Below, one piece after another: positions 6,964 to 14,414 of a stretch of DNA of 24,448 nt; position 1 is the first letter of the stretch; each line of letters starts with the position of its first letter. Position numbers and translations under genes: made by a program. Source of the stretch: an uncultured Micrococcales bacterium (GTDB lineage Bacteria > Actinomycetota > Actinomycetes > Actinomycetales > Microbacteriaceae); the NCBI GenBank assembly GCA_903824455.1, contig CAIJWY010000238.1, forward strand, positions 1 to 24,448. Direction: 5' to 3'. The notes beneath the pieces were generated by a model, which worked only from the letters and a program-made list of their open reading frames with translations, had not been told where the DNA came from and made no database searches.

Positions 6964-7277
6964 TCGTTGCTGCCTTCGGTGGCGTTGGTGCTCTTGCTCG
7001 CGGGCTACTGTCAAAGTTCAACGGCTATCTGCCTTGGGGTATTTTGGCGGCAAACACGATTGCCACGGCAATTGCCGCTTGGGCGCTGGTTGCCTCACCG
7101 CAGCTTCAACTGATTCTGGTGGCCGGTCTGGCCGGTGGTCTCTCAACCTTCTCAACCTTCGTACAGCAGACGTGGAAACTAATCATCGACGGGCGCAAGT
7201 TGGCTTCGTTTTTAAATGTTTTCCTCAACCTGGTGGTTCCTTCCACAGCCGTTGCACTAGTAATGCTTTGCCTGTAA
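6948..7277 (+). CDS. crcB: CrcB/Fluc fluoride ion channel, subunit 2
   Basis: Second Fluc subunit, 109 aa with four TM segments. GGVGALAR (11-18), Asn36 and GGLSTFSTF (63-71) are the family hallmarks; here the first Phe of the box is Leu65, but Phe68 and Phe71 are kept. Tandem, non-identical crcB genes are common in Gram-positive bacteria and are taken to make a heterodimer. The ATG lies inside the end of subunit 1. It is the last gene of the transport operon, followed by about 59 bp before DUF3073. Confidence 0.93.
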   Translation: MVEFLIVAAFGGVGALARGLLSKFNGYLPWGILAANTIATAIAAWALVASPQLQLILVAGLAGGLSTFSTFVQQTWKLIIDGRKLASFLNVFLNLVVPSTAVALVMLCL

Positions 7278-7284
7278 CCGCTGA

Positions 7285-7330
7285 TAAACTTTTCTCAGGT
7301 TTCTTATCCCGTTGATTTCCAGTTAGGGGG
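7285..7330 (+). promoter_or_regulatory. putative DUF3073 -10 box and Shine-Dalgarno
   Basis: TAAACT at 7285-7290 fits the local -10 pattern, and AGGGGG at 7325-7330 is a Shine-Dalgarno 6 bases before the ATG at 7337. The leader would be about 40 nt. No good -35 was found. Confidence 0.35.
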
Positions 7331-7336
7331 CTCGCC

Positions 7337-7531
7337 ATGGGGCGTGGCCGTCAAAAAGCTAAGCACACTAAGGTTGCTCGCGATCTAAAGTATTTCAGCC
7401 CAAACACCGATTTGTCGGCGTTGGAGAAAGAACTTGCCCCGGAGACCGACGGAAATGAACTGGTCGACAAATGGGCCGACCTTTATGCCGACGACGAAAC
7501 CGAAGAAACTACCGAAGAAGAGTCGAAGTAG
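7337..7531 (+). CDS. DUF3073 family protein
   Basis: Small 64-aa protein with a basic N-terminus (MGRGRQKAKHTKVARDLKYF) and a very acidic C-terminal half, the typical form of the actinobacterial DUF3073 family. Function is unknown. The charge split suggests nucleic-acid or ribosome contact, but this is speculation. It lies tail to tail with purM with no base between the stop codons, as its M. tuberculosis counterpart (Rv0810c) lies beside purM. A strong Shine-Dalgarno supports the start. Confidence 0.92.
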   Translation: MGRGRQKAKHTKVARDLKYFSPNTDLSALEKELAPETDGNELVDKWADLYADDETEETTEEESK

Positions 7532-8632
7532 TTAGTTTGCGTAGTTGCCGACTAGGCGAACCGCACCACCGTCAACACCCTTAGCGCCCTGAAGGTACCC
7601 GCTCAAATCGGTGCCAGCGGCTTTAATCGAGCCAAGCGTCCAAGTCTGGTGTCCCTTAGCGTTGAGCTGCCTGGTAATTGCTTCGGCATCCGCCGCCGAA
7701 ACCACCAGCGCCTGACCCAACCCTAGGTTCCAGGTTCCCTCTACTGACTCGAGCGAAAACCCACCCCACCGGCTAAGAATTCTAAAGACTTCGAGCGGCG
7801 ACCAGGTTGAACGATCAACATCAAGCGAAACCCCTTGCGGAAGCACTCGCGACAAGTTGGCGGCAATACCGCCACCGGTGATGTGGCTCATGGCGTGAAC
7901 CGATGAGCCAAGTTCACTTTCCAGTAGTTCGTTTAATACGCCGGTGTAGAGACGGGTCGGGGTAAGCAGCGCTTCCCCGAGTGAACCCGAAAATTCGTCG
8001 ACGTGATCGGTGTATTTGAAACCCTTGTCGGCAACGACCTTGCGAACCAGCGAGTAGCCGTTCGAGTGAAGACCGGATGCCTCGATTCCCAGAACCACAT
8101 CGCCGACCGAAACCTTTTGCGGTCCGAGCAGCTTCGACGCCTCAACCACGCCAACCGCGGCCCCCGCCACGTCGTAGTCGTCTGGACCGAGTAACCCTGG
8201 GTGCTCGGCGGTCTCCCCGCCAACCAAGGCAACCCCAACCTGAGAGCAGGCTTCGGCAATTCCTCGAACGATGTCGGCGATCCGGGTTGGAACCACCTTG
8301 CCGCAGGCAATGTAGTCGGTCATGAACAGGCTCTTGGCGCCAACCACCACGATGTCGTCGACCACCATACCAACCAGGTCTTGGCCAATGGTGTCGTGCT
8401 TATCGATTGCCTGCGCGATGGCGACCTTGGTGCCAACGCCGTCGGTTGACGTGGCCAAAAGCGGTTGCTGGTAGTTCTTAATGAAAGAAACGTCCATCAT
8501 CCCGGCGAATCCGCCGAGCCCGCCAAACACTAGATCGTTGTGAGTGGCAGCAACCGAACGCTTCATCAGCTCAACCGCGAGATCGCCAGCCTCGGTGTCG
8601 ACTCCCGATTTTGCGTAAGCGTTTTCGGTCAT
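7532..8632 (-). CDS. purM: phosphoribosylformylglycinamidine cyclo-ligase (AIR synthetase)
   Basis: PurM closes FGAM to AIR with ATP, the fifth step of purine synthesis. The 366-aa length and conserved blocks fit the family: STDGVGTK, DLVGMVVDDI, GGETAEHPG and the glycine-rich HITGGGIAANLSRVLP. The ATG overlaps the purF stop by 4 bp (ATGA), so the two are translationally coupled. It is the last gene of the minus-strand operon SCP-like, membrane protein, purF, purM. Confidence 0.98.
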   Translation of the reverse strand: MTENAYAKSGVDTEAGDLAVELMKRSVAATHNDLVFGGLGGFAGMMDVSFIKNYQQPLLATSTDGVGTKVAIAQAIDKHDTIGQDLVGMVVDDIVVVGAKSLFMTDYIACGKVVPTRIADIVRGIAEACSQVGVALVGGETAEHPGLLGPDDYDVAGAAVGVVEASKLLGPQKVSVGDVVLGIEASGLHSNGYSLVRKVVADKGFKYTDHVDEFSGSLGEALLTPTRLYTGVLNELLESELGSSVHAMSHITGGGIAANLSRVLPQGVSLDVDRSTWSPLEVFRILSRWGGFSLESVEGTWNLGLGQALVVSAADAEAITRQLNAKGHQTWTLGSIKAAGTDLSGYLQGAKGVDGGAVRLVGNYAN

Positions 8633-10164
8633 ACGTTTTTCTCGGCATCGGTGACCAAAGCGTTTAGCTCTGAATCTGGACCCGGTTCACAGGCTGATGC
8701 TTCTTCGCGCTCAAGTAGGTTTTTGCCCAAACGATCCAAAGTTGGAAGTTCAATCGGGTAGGTGCCGGTGAAGCAGGCTGTGCAAAGTTCACGTTCTTGT
8801 TGGCCGGTTGAGGCAATCATTCCGTCTTTCGAAAGGTAGCCCAAGCTGTCGGCTCCAATCGACTTGCGAACATCTTCGACCCCAAGACCGGTGGCAATTA
8901 GCTCGGCACGGGTGGCGAAGTCGATTCCGTAGAAACAGGGCCAGGTGATTGGTGGGCTGGAAATGCGAATGTGAATCTCGGCAGCGCCGGCCTCGCGAAG
9001 CATTTGAACCAGTGCGCGCTGAGTATTACCTCGAACAATTGAATCGTCAACCACGATGATGCGCTTGCCGCGAATAACTTCTTTCAGCGGGTTTAACTTC
9101 AAACGGATTCCGCGCTGACGAATGGTTTGCGAGGGTTGTATGAAAGTTCGGCCAACATAGGCGTTTTTCACCAGACCGTGACCGAACGGAATTCCCGATT
9201 CTTGCGAGAAACCAATCGCTGCCGGAGTGCCTGATTCTGGGGTTGGAATGACCAGGTCGGCTTCAACCGGGTATTCCCGAGCCAACTGGCGACCCATCTC
9301 TACTCGAGCGTCGTAAACGTTTTTGCCGTTGATGCTGGTGTCTGGGCGGGCCAGATAAACGTATTCGAAAACACAGCCAGCACGCTTGGTTTCGGCAAAA
9401 CGAGTGGACCGCAAACCGTTCTCGTCGATGGCGATTAGTTCGCCTGGTTCAACTTCTCGAACCAGCGAGGCACCAACGATGTCGAGTGCCGCGGTTTCCG
9501 AAGCAACCACCCAGCCGCGCTCAAGGCGACCCAATACCAACGGACGAACGCCCTGAGGATCACGAGCGGCATAAAGTGTGGTTTCGTCCATGAAAACTAG
9601 ACAAAAGGCGCCCTTCACCTTTGGCAAAAGTTCTAGCGCGGTAGCCTCGAGCGTGTGGTCGAGGTCGCCGGCCATTAGCGCGGTAAGAACCGCGGTGTCG
9701 GTGGTGTTACCACCGGTGATTTCGTTGCTCTCCTGGTCTGGGTAGCGATCTTTCAGGAGCTCAAGTAAATCCGAAGTGTTGGTTAGATTTCCGTTGTGGG
9801 CTAGCGCCACGGTTCCCGCTGAAGTGCGGCCCAGAGTTGGTTGCGCGTTACGCCAAGATGAAGCACCGGTAGTTGAGTAACGGTTGTGACCAACCGCGAT
9901 GTGTCCAACCAGGCTCTCGAGTGACGACTCAGAAAAGACCTGGGAAACCAAACCCATGTCTTTGTAAACCAAAATCTTTTTGCCATCGGAAGTTGCAATA
10001 CCGGCCGATTCTTGGCCGCGGTGCTGAAGCGAGTAAAGACCGAAGAACGTTAGCTTGGCAACTTCTTCGCCTGGAGCCCAAACACCAAAAACACCGCACT
10101 GGTCTTGAGGGAGGGTTTCATCGGGTAGCAGATCGTGATTCAGCAAGCCGTCGCCACGAAGCAT
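8629..10164 (-). CDS. purF: amidophosphoribosyltransferase
   Basis: First committed enzyme of purine synthesis: PRPP plus glutamine gives phosphoribosylamine. The 511-aa protein begins with a 22-residue stretch before Cys23 (CGVFGVW), which fits the N-terminal glutaminase nucleophile exposed after propeptide removal. The PRPP-binding motif is IIVVDDSIVRGNT. Cysteines in KRAGCVF, WPCFYG and ELCTACF match the four 4Fe-4S ligands of the B. subtilis-type enzyme, so an oxygen-sensitive cluster is expected. GAGGG about 7 bases before the ATG is a fair Shine-Dalgarno. A TAAACT at 10206-10211 (minus strand) could be an internal promoter. Confidence 0.98.
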   Translation of the reverse strand: MLRGDGLLNHDLLPDETLPQDQCGVFGVWAPGEEVAKLTFFGLYSLQHRGQESAGIATSDGKKILVYKDMGLVSQVFSESSLESLVGHIAVGHNRYSTTGASSWRNAQPTLGRTSAGTVALAHNGNLTNTSDLLELLKDRYPDQESNEITGGNTTDTAVLTALMAGDLDHTLEATALELLPKVKGAFCLVFMDETTLYAARDPQGVRPLVLGRLERGWVVASETAALDIVGASLVREVEPGELIAIDENGLRSTRFAETKRAGCVFEYVYLARPDTSINGKNVYDARVEMGRQLAREYPVEADLVIPTPESGTPAAIGFSQESGIPFGHGLVKNAYVGRTFIQPSQTIRQRGIRLKLNPLKEVIRGKRIIVVDDSIVRGNTQRALVQMLREAGAAEIHIRISSPPITWPCFYGIDFATRAELIATGLGVEDVRKSIGADSLGYLSKDGMIASTGQQERELCTACFTGTYPIELPTLDRLGKNLLEREEASACEPGPDSELNALVTDAEKNV

Positions 10165-10208
10165 TATTACCCTCGATTCAAAAAGTTGGGGGGAATCCTT
10201 CTATAAGT

Positions 10209-10469
10209 TTAGCGGCTACGCTCGGCCACAACCGTCTTGGAACGCAACCTCGAAACACCATCGACGATCAGTGCTACTCCCAATCCGATGGCGGCACCGG
10301 CAGCCGACAAAAAAGTGACCAACAAACCAAAGATCGACGCATTTCCTTTCGAGGCTTCGTCGATGTTGAGATAAACCACCACGGCGGTGATTAGTCCGAA
10401 AGTTGCAAACAGCAACAGGAACGGAAGGTATTTTGGTGCACGGCGAATGCGAACGGTTTCTTTTGGCAT
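10209..10469 (-). CDS. small two-TM membrane protein of unknown function
   Basis: 86-aa protein with a basic N-terminus (MPKETVRIRRAPKY), two hydrophobic helices (about residues 15-34 and 45-68) and a basic tail. The loop between them carries NIDEASKGN. No family with a known role is recognised. It lies 15 bp after the SCP-like gene and 44 bp before purF on the same strand, so it is probably co-transcribed with the purine genes. The start is the only ATG that keeps the basic N-terminus; the Shine-Dalgarno is poor. Confidence 0.8.
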   Translation of the reverse strand: MPKETVRIRRAPKYLPFLLLFATFGLITAVVVYLNIDEASKGNASIFGLLVTFLSAAGAAIGLGVALIVDGVSRLRSKTVVAERSR

Positions 10470-10484
10470 ATCTCTATTGAACCA

Positions 10485-10853
10485 TCAACGCCAGATTGGC
10501 AGTGCATCGGAAATGTCGGCACGGGTGCCGGAAGCCAAAATCTTTCCTGAAGCAACCAATGACTCCCAAGACACTTCTCCCACCGCGAGCGCAAACCATT
10601 CCAGCGGGCCAAGCTCAACCGTGTTGGGCGGTGTTCCTCGGCGATGGGTTAGACCGTCGATGCATTGGATGGCGCCAAGCGGGGGAACTCGCACTTCTAC
10701 CGAACGACCGGGACGAAGAACCATTAGTTCTTCCAACAGGTAGCGAACCGCAGTTTTGAATTCGCTATCGGTTTCAACCCGCTTCGTTGGATCGGCCAAG
10801 ACGGCCCGAACCGCGATAATTCCTTCGAGTGGCTTGATTCTTCTCAGGGGCAT
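10485..10853 (-). CDS. sterol carrier family protein (bacterial SCP_3-like)
   Basis: 122-aa soluble protein resembling the short actinobacterial proteins with a bacterial SCP-orthologue domain, encoded beside purF (Rv0807 next to purF Rv0808 in M. tuberculosis). Visible features are RPGRSVEVRVPPLGAIQCIDG followed by THRRGTPPNTVE and a WFALAVGEVSW block. The biochemical role is unknown; binding a hydrophobic ligand is only implied by the fold name. It is the first gene of the purF-purM operon. TAGGCT lies exactly 6 bases before the ATG and there is no Shine-Dalgarno, so translation is probably leaderless. Confidence 0.82.
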   Translation of the reverse strand: MPLRRIKPLEGIIAVRAVLADPTKRVETDSEFKTAVRYLLEELMVLRPGRSVEVRVPPLGAIQCIDGLTHRRGTPPNTVELGPLEWFALAVGEVSWESLVASGKILASGTRADISDALPIWR

Positions 10854-10859
10854 GCCACC

Positions 10860-10865
10860 AGCCTA
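10860..10865 (-). promoter_or_regulatory. leaderless -10 box of the SCP-purF-purM operon
   Basis: On the minus strand TAGGCT is followed by six bases and the ATG at 10853. It shares a 35-bp gap with the purD promoter on the other strand. Confidence 0.45.
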
Positions 10866-10876
10866 GCCAACTGGCT

Positions 10877-10882
10877 TAAACT
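10877..10882 (+). promoter_or_regulatory. leaderless -10 box of purD
   Basis: TAAACT is followed by TTGACT and the ATG at 10889. No Shine-Dalgarno precedes the ATG. The transcript should start on or next to the A of ATG. Confidence 0.55.
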
Positions 10883-10888
10883 TGACTT

Positions 10889-12145
10889 ATGAAAATCCTG
10901 GTTCTCGGTGGAGGCGCTCGCGAGCACGCCATCGTTAAAGCGTTGGTTCGAACCGGCACTAACGCCGACCAAATTGTGGTTGCCCCGGGCAACGCTGGTA
11001 TCGCCAACGACGTGACCTGCGATGCGGGTTTAATCATGATGGACCCAGGCGCGGTAACCGAGTACGCGAAGAACAAGGGTTTCGAACTGGTGATTATTGG
11101 ACCGGAGGCTCCCCTTATCGAAGGAGTGGCCGACCCGCTGCGAGAAGCCGGTATCGACGTCTTTGGTCCGAGCAAACTTGCCGCTCAACTTGAGGGCTCT
11201 AAAGCTTTCGCTAAACAGGTTATGGCTGCCGCCGGAGTGCCCACCGGTCGGGCCCACGAGTGCACCACCATGGAACAGGTTGAATCGGCAATCGACGACT
11301 TCGGAGCACCATACGTGGTCAAAGCCGATGGACTGGCTGCCGGTAAAGGCGTCATCGTTACCAGCGATCGCGACGAAGCTCTCAAGCACGCCAAGAAGTT
11401 TCTTCACCTTGGAATTTTGGTTGAAGAGTTTCTCGACGGCGAAGAGGTTTCACTGTTTTTCCTGGCCGACGGCAAAAATGTTCTCGCTCTCACCCCAGCT
11501 CAAGACTTCAAGCGCGCGTTCGACAACGACGAGGGCCCGAACACCGGTGGCATGGGTTCTTATACTCCACTGCCCTGGCTTCCAAAGGGCTTCGTCGACG
11601 AAGTTCGCGACACCATCGCGATTCCAACCATTAGAGAGCTCTCCAACATCGGAGCGCCTTTCGTGGGGCTGCTTTACTGCGGTCTTATAGTTACCAAGGC
11701 TGGCATTCGCGTCATCGAATTCAACGCTCGCTTCGGAGACCCAGAAACCCAGGTTGTGCTTCGCCGACTACTCACCCCGTTAGAGAGTTTGCTTCACAAG
11801 GCAGCTGCCGGTCACCTAGAAGCAGCTCCCGAGCCAGAGTTCAGTAACGATGTTGCCGTGGCGGTAGTGGTTGCCAGCGAAGGCTACCCAGACACCAGCG
11901 CACCGGATCGCGAACTCAGCGGAATCAGCGAAGCCGAAAGCGTTGAAGGTGTTGAGGTTTGCGTGGCAGCGGCCAAGGAGGTCGATGGCAAACTGTTTGC
12001 CAACGGTGGTCGTGTGCTCAGCGTGGTGGCTCTCGGTAAAGACTTTAAACATGCCAGAAAGCACGCCTATGAAGCGGTGGCGCACATCAAGTTAGATGGT
12101 TCGCACTTCCGCACCGACATCGCAGCAAAGGTAGCCAATGACTAA
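10889..12145 (+). CDS. purD: phosphoribosylamine-glycine ligase (GAR synthetase)
   Basis: PurD joins glycine to phosphoribosylamine with ATP, the second step of purine synthesis and the direct user of the PurF product. The 418-aa protein opens with MKILVLGGGAREHAI, the N-domain nucleotide loop; it has the ATP-grasp segment YVVKADGLAAGKGV and the GARS signature RFGDPETQ. The last 8 bp overlap purC, so purD-purC is one operon. It faces the SCP-purF-purM operon across 35 bp, which makes coordinated purine control plausible. Confidence 0.98.
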   Translation: MKILVLGGGAREHAIVKALVRTGTNADQIVVAPGNAGIANDVTCDAGLIMMDPGAVTEYAKNKGFELVIIGPEAPLIEGVADPLREAGIDVFGPSKLAAQLEGSKAFAKQVMAAAGVPTGRAHECTTMEQVESAIDDFGAPYVVKADGLAAGKGVIVTSDRDEALKHAKKFLHLGILVEEFLDGEEVSLFFLADGKNVLALTPAQDFKRAFDNDEGPNTGGMGSYTPLPWLPKGFVDEVRDTIAIPTIRELSNIGAPFVGLLYCGLIVTKAGIRVIEFNARFGDPETQVVLRRLLTPLESLLHKAAAGHLEAAPEPEFSNDVAVAVVVASEGYPDTSAPDRELSGISEAESVEGVEVCVAAAKEVDGKLFANGGRVLSVVALGKDFKHARKHAYEAVAHIKLDGSHFRTDIAAKVAND

Positions 12146-12998
12146 CCAAATCTCGGGCTGGCACCACGTTTACTCAGGCAAGGTACGCGACCTCTACGAG
12201 AGCAATGACTCAAGCCTTAGCCACCTCATCCTGGTGGTCGCCTCCGACCGCGTGAGCGCTTTTGACCACGTTCTCGAGCCAACCATCCCCAACAAGGGAA
12301 AGCACCTCACCACCCTCACCAACTGGTGGTTTGAACGCCTTCCGGTTGAGAATCACGTATCTCTCGAAGTGCCTGTGCCAAAAGAAGTTGCCGGGCGAGC
12401 CACCGTTGCCAAGAAATTGGAAATGTTCCCAATCGAATGCGTGGTGCGAGGTTATGTTTCTGGCTCGGGCTGGAAGGAATACCAAGCGAAGGGCGAGATC
12501 TGCGGAGTTGAACTTCCAGAAGGCCTAACCTTTGGAGGCAAGCTTAAGCAGCCCATCTTCACCCCTGCTTTCAAAGCCGAACTCGGCGACCACGACGAAA
12601 ACATCAGTTTCGAAAAAGTTGTTGAAATCATCGGACTAGACAACGCCGAAAGACTTCGTGCGCTTTCCCTTGAAATCTTCGCCAAGGCGTCCGAGCTCGC
12701 CGAGCAAGCCGGCCTAATCCTGGCCGACACCAAGTTTGAGTTCGGTATTGACCCTGCCACCGGGCGCATTGTTCTGGGAGACGAAGTGCTTACCCCCGAC
12801 TCTTCGAGATTCTGGTCGAAGGCAGCCTGGGAACGCGGCGAACGCAAAGACTCATTCGATAAGCAGATTGTTCGCAACTGGCTTGCCGACAACTGGGATC
12901 AGTCCGGAGAACCGCCAGCACTCCCAGCCGAAATTGTTTCCCAAACGCAAGCCAAATACGCCGAGTTGGTGGAGCGACTAACCCAGGAAGTGGCCTAA
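12138..12998 (+). CDS. purC: phosphoribosylaminoimidazole-succinocarboxamide synthase (SAICAR synthetase)
   Basis: PurC condenses CAIR and aspartate with ATP. The 286-aa length matches the longer actinobacterial/eukaryote-like form. The signatures are VYSGKVRDLY, VVASDRVSAFDHVL and GRIVLGDEVLTPDSSRFW. The ATG lies within the end of purD (8-bp overlap), so translation is coupled. The stop is 3 bp from the end of the convergent 41-aa membrane protein gene. Confidence 0.97.
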   Translation: MTNQISGWHHVYSGKVRDLYESNDSSLSHLILVVASDRVSAFDHVLEPTIPNKGKHLTTLTNWWFERLPVENHVSLEVPVPKEVAGRATVAKKLEMFPIECVVRGYVSGSGWKEYQAKGEICGVELPEGLTFGGKLKQPIFTPAFKAELGDHDENISFEKVVEIIGLDNAERLRALSLEIFAKASELAEQAGLILADTKFEFGIDPATGRIVLGDEVLTPDSSRFWSKAAWERGERKDSFDKQIVRNWLADNWDQSGEPPALPAEIVSQTQAKYAELVERLTQEVA

Positions 12999-13001
12999 GC
13001 G

Positions 13002-13127
13002 CTACTTCCCATCCTTTTTGGCGGCGCGCTTTTTCCACGCGGTCAAGCCAATCATGATGATGCAAAGAACGATAATGCCGAGGCAGATCTGAATGATTAG
13101 TTCAAGTTCGGTAGACGTGGTTTCCAT
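13002..13127 (-). CDS. 41-aa single-TM membrane protein, orphan
   Basis: A short ORF: METTSTELE, then a hydrophobic helix at about residues 11-30 (LIIQICLGIIVLCIIMIGL region), then a basic tail WKKRAAKKDGK. This N-out/C-in pattern with a positive cytoplasmic end is typical of real small membrane proteins. TATGCT lies exactly 6 bases before the ATG (complement of 13134-13139), matching the leaderless signal of other genes here. The gene fills the whole gap between purC (3 bp away) and the PTS terminator. No family is recognised; function is unknown. Confidence 0.7.
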   Translation of the reverse strand: METTSTELELIIQICLGIIVLCIIMIGLTAWKKRAAKKDGK

Positions 13128-13133
13128 GCTCCG

Positions 13134-13139
13134 AGCATA
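13134..13139 (-). promoter_or_regulatory. leaderless -10 box of the 41-aa membrane protein
   Basis: TATGCT on the minus strand, then CGGAGC and ATG at 13127. The hexamer is identical to the -10 of the Cys-rich peptide gene. GGAG is too close to the ATG to serve as a normal Shine-Dalgarno. Confidence 0.5.
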
Positions 13140-13143
13140 GCGA

Positions 13144-13171
13144 AAGGGCCCGGGATTTCTCCCGAGCCCTT
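13144..13171 (-). terminator. terminator of the fructose PTS operon
   Basis: On the minus strand a 12-bp stem (AAGGGCTCGGGA with TCCCGGGCCCTT, one G-U pair) closes a GAAA loop, 19 bp after the IIC stop. The U-tract is weak (UUU then mixed bases), as is often the case in actinobacteria. Confidence 0.75.
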
Positions 13172-13190
13172 CCAAATCGACGAGCGATTG

Positions 13191-14333
13191 TTACTTGTTC
13201 ATGCCCTTTAGGAAGTTAACCATTAGAGCGGTAACTGCGGCACCAATAAGGATTGCTGCAATGTACGCGAATACGTTGGTTACTAGAGGGAACACGAAGA
13301 TACCACCGTGTGGGGCAGGGATTGCGTTGCCGAATAGACCTACAAGGCCACCGGTAACAGCAGAACCAACCATGATCGATGGGATTACGCGGGTTGGGTC
13401 AGCAGCGGCGAAAGGAATCGCACCTTCAGAGATGAAGGATGCACCCAGTAGCCAGCCAGCCTTACCGTTTTCGCGTTCTGCGTCATCGTATAGCTTCTTG
13501 TTTAGAACGGTTGCTAGAGCCATACCGATTGGTGGAACCATACCGGCAGCCATAACAATTGCCATGATCTTGAACTGGCCAACTTCGCCTACTGGGGTTC
13601 CAGCAGCAGCAAGTTCTAGACCAGCAGCTAGACCAGTGGTTGCGAAGGTGTAAGCAACCTTGTTAACTGGGCCACCCATGTCGAAGGCCATCATTAGACC
13701 AAGAACTAGACCTAGTACTACTAGACCAGCAGTGGTTAGTCCGGTTAGACCGCTGTTTAGAGCGCCGATTAGCCAGCTAACTGGAGCCTTTAGCAATAGA
13801 ACCATTGCTAAACCGGTACCAATCGAAGCTAGTAGCGGAATGATCACTACTGGCATCAAAGGACGAACCCAGCTTGGAACCGACCAACGGCTGATCCATA
13901 GAGCCAAACCACCAGCAAGTGCACCACCAAGGATTGCTCCAAGGAATCCGGTACCAGTGCCTAGTGGGTTTCCGTCTAGACCAGTAGCAAGTGCACCAGC
14001 AACGAAACCAGGAGCTAGACCTGGACGGTCGGCGATTGCATAGGCAATGTAACCAGCAAGAACTGGTACGAAGAATGCGAATGCAGCCTTACCTAGCCAG
14101 AAAATGATGAATGCCCAGGTTCCTACCGAAAGGTAGTTTGGGTTTGCTGGGTCAGTGATACCCATTTTTGCTGCGTCATACGCGTGGATGCCGTCGGTAC
14201 CTGCGTAAGCCGAACCTAGCAAGAAGCCTAGGGCGATCAAAATACCGCCTGCAGCAACGAATGGAATCATGTAGGAAACGCCGGTCATCAGCCATGTTCT
14301 GATGCGGGTTCCCACTCCTGTGTTTGTACTCAT
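13191..14333 (-). CDS. PTS fructose-type transporter, EIIC subunit
   Basis: Membrane channel/permease domain of a fructose-family PTS (380 aa, about 9-10 TM helices). Conserved blocks are MIPFVAAGGILIALGF near the N-terminus, FDMGGPVNKVAY, and SEGAIPFAAADP, which carries the family's conserved Glu. AGGAGG lies 7 bases before the ATG. It is separate from IIB and IIA, whereas many actinobacterial FruA proteins are fused. Leucine codons are strongly biased to CTA, unlike neighbouring genes. The substrate is fructose or a related hexose by family; mannose or mannitol cannot be excluded. Confidence 0.94.
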   Translation of the reverse strand: MSTNTGVGTRIRTWLMTGVSYMIPFVAAGGILIALGFLLGSAYAGTDGIHAYDAAKMGITDPANPNYLSVGTWAFIIFWLGKAAFAFFVPVLAGYIAYAIADRPGLAPGFVAGALATGLDGNPLGTGTGFLGAILGGALAGGLALWISRWSVPSWVRPLMPVVIIPLLASIGTGLAMVLLLKAPVSWLIGALNSGLTGLTTAGLVVLGLVLGLMMAFDMGGPVNKVAYTFATTGLAAGLELAAAGTPVGEVGQFKIMAIVMAAGMVPPIGMALATVLNKKLYDDAERENGKAGWLLGASFISEGAIPFAAADPTRVIPSIMVGSAVTGGLVGLFGNAIPAPHGGIFVFPLVTNVFAYIAAILIGAAVTALMVNFLKGMNK

Positions 14334-14395
14334 CTTTGAGCCTCCTATAGGCCTTTTTGTTGTCCTGAGTCACGGGGGTGTGGCTCAAGTTTTTC

Positions 14396-14414
14396 GTTCG
14401 GAACTTACCCGAAC
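14396..14414 (-). other. possible small hairpin over the IIB stop codon
   Basis: GTTCGG (14396-14401) and CCGAAC (14409-14414) can form a 6-bp stem with a 7-base loop that contains the IIB stop codon region, 63 bp before the IIC start. It might adjust IIB to IIC expression or protect the transcript. It could also be chance. Confidence 0.3.

Noticed and set aside
7933..8449. Overlapping plus- and minus-strand frames within purM
   Set aside because: purM is intact and conserved; the other frames are low-complexity Arg/Pro/Asn-rich translations with no ribosome-binding sites.
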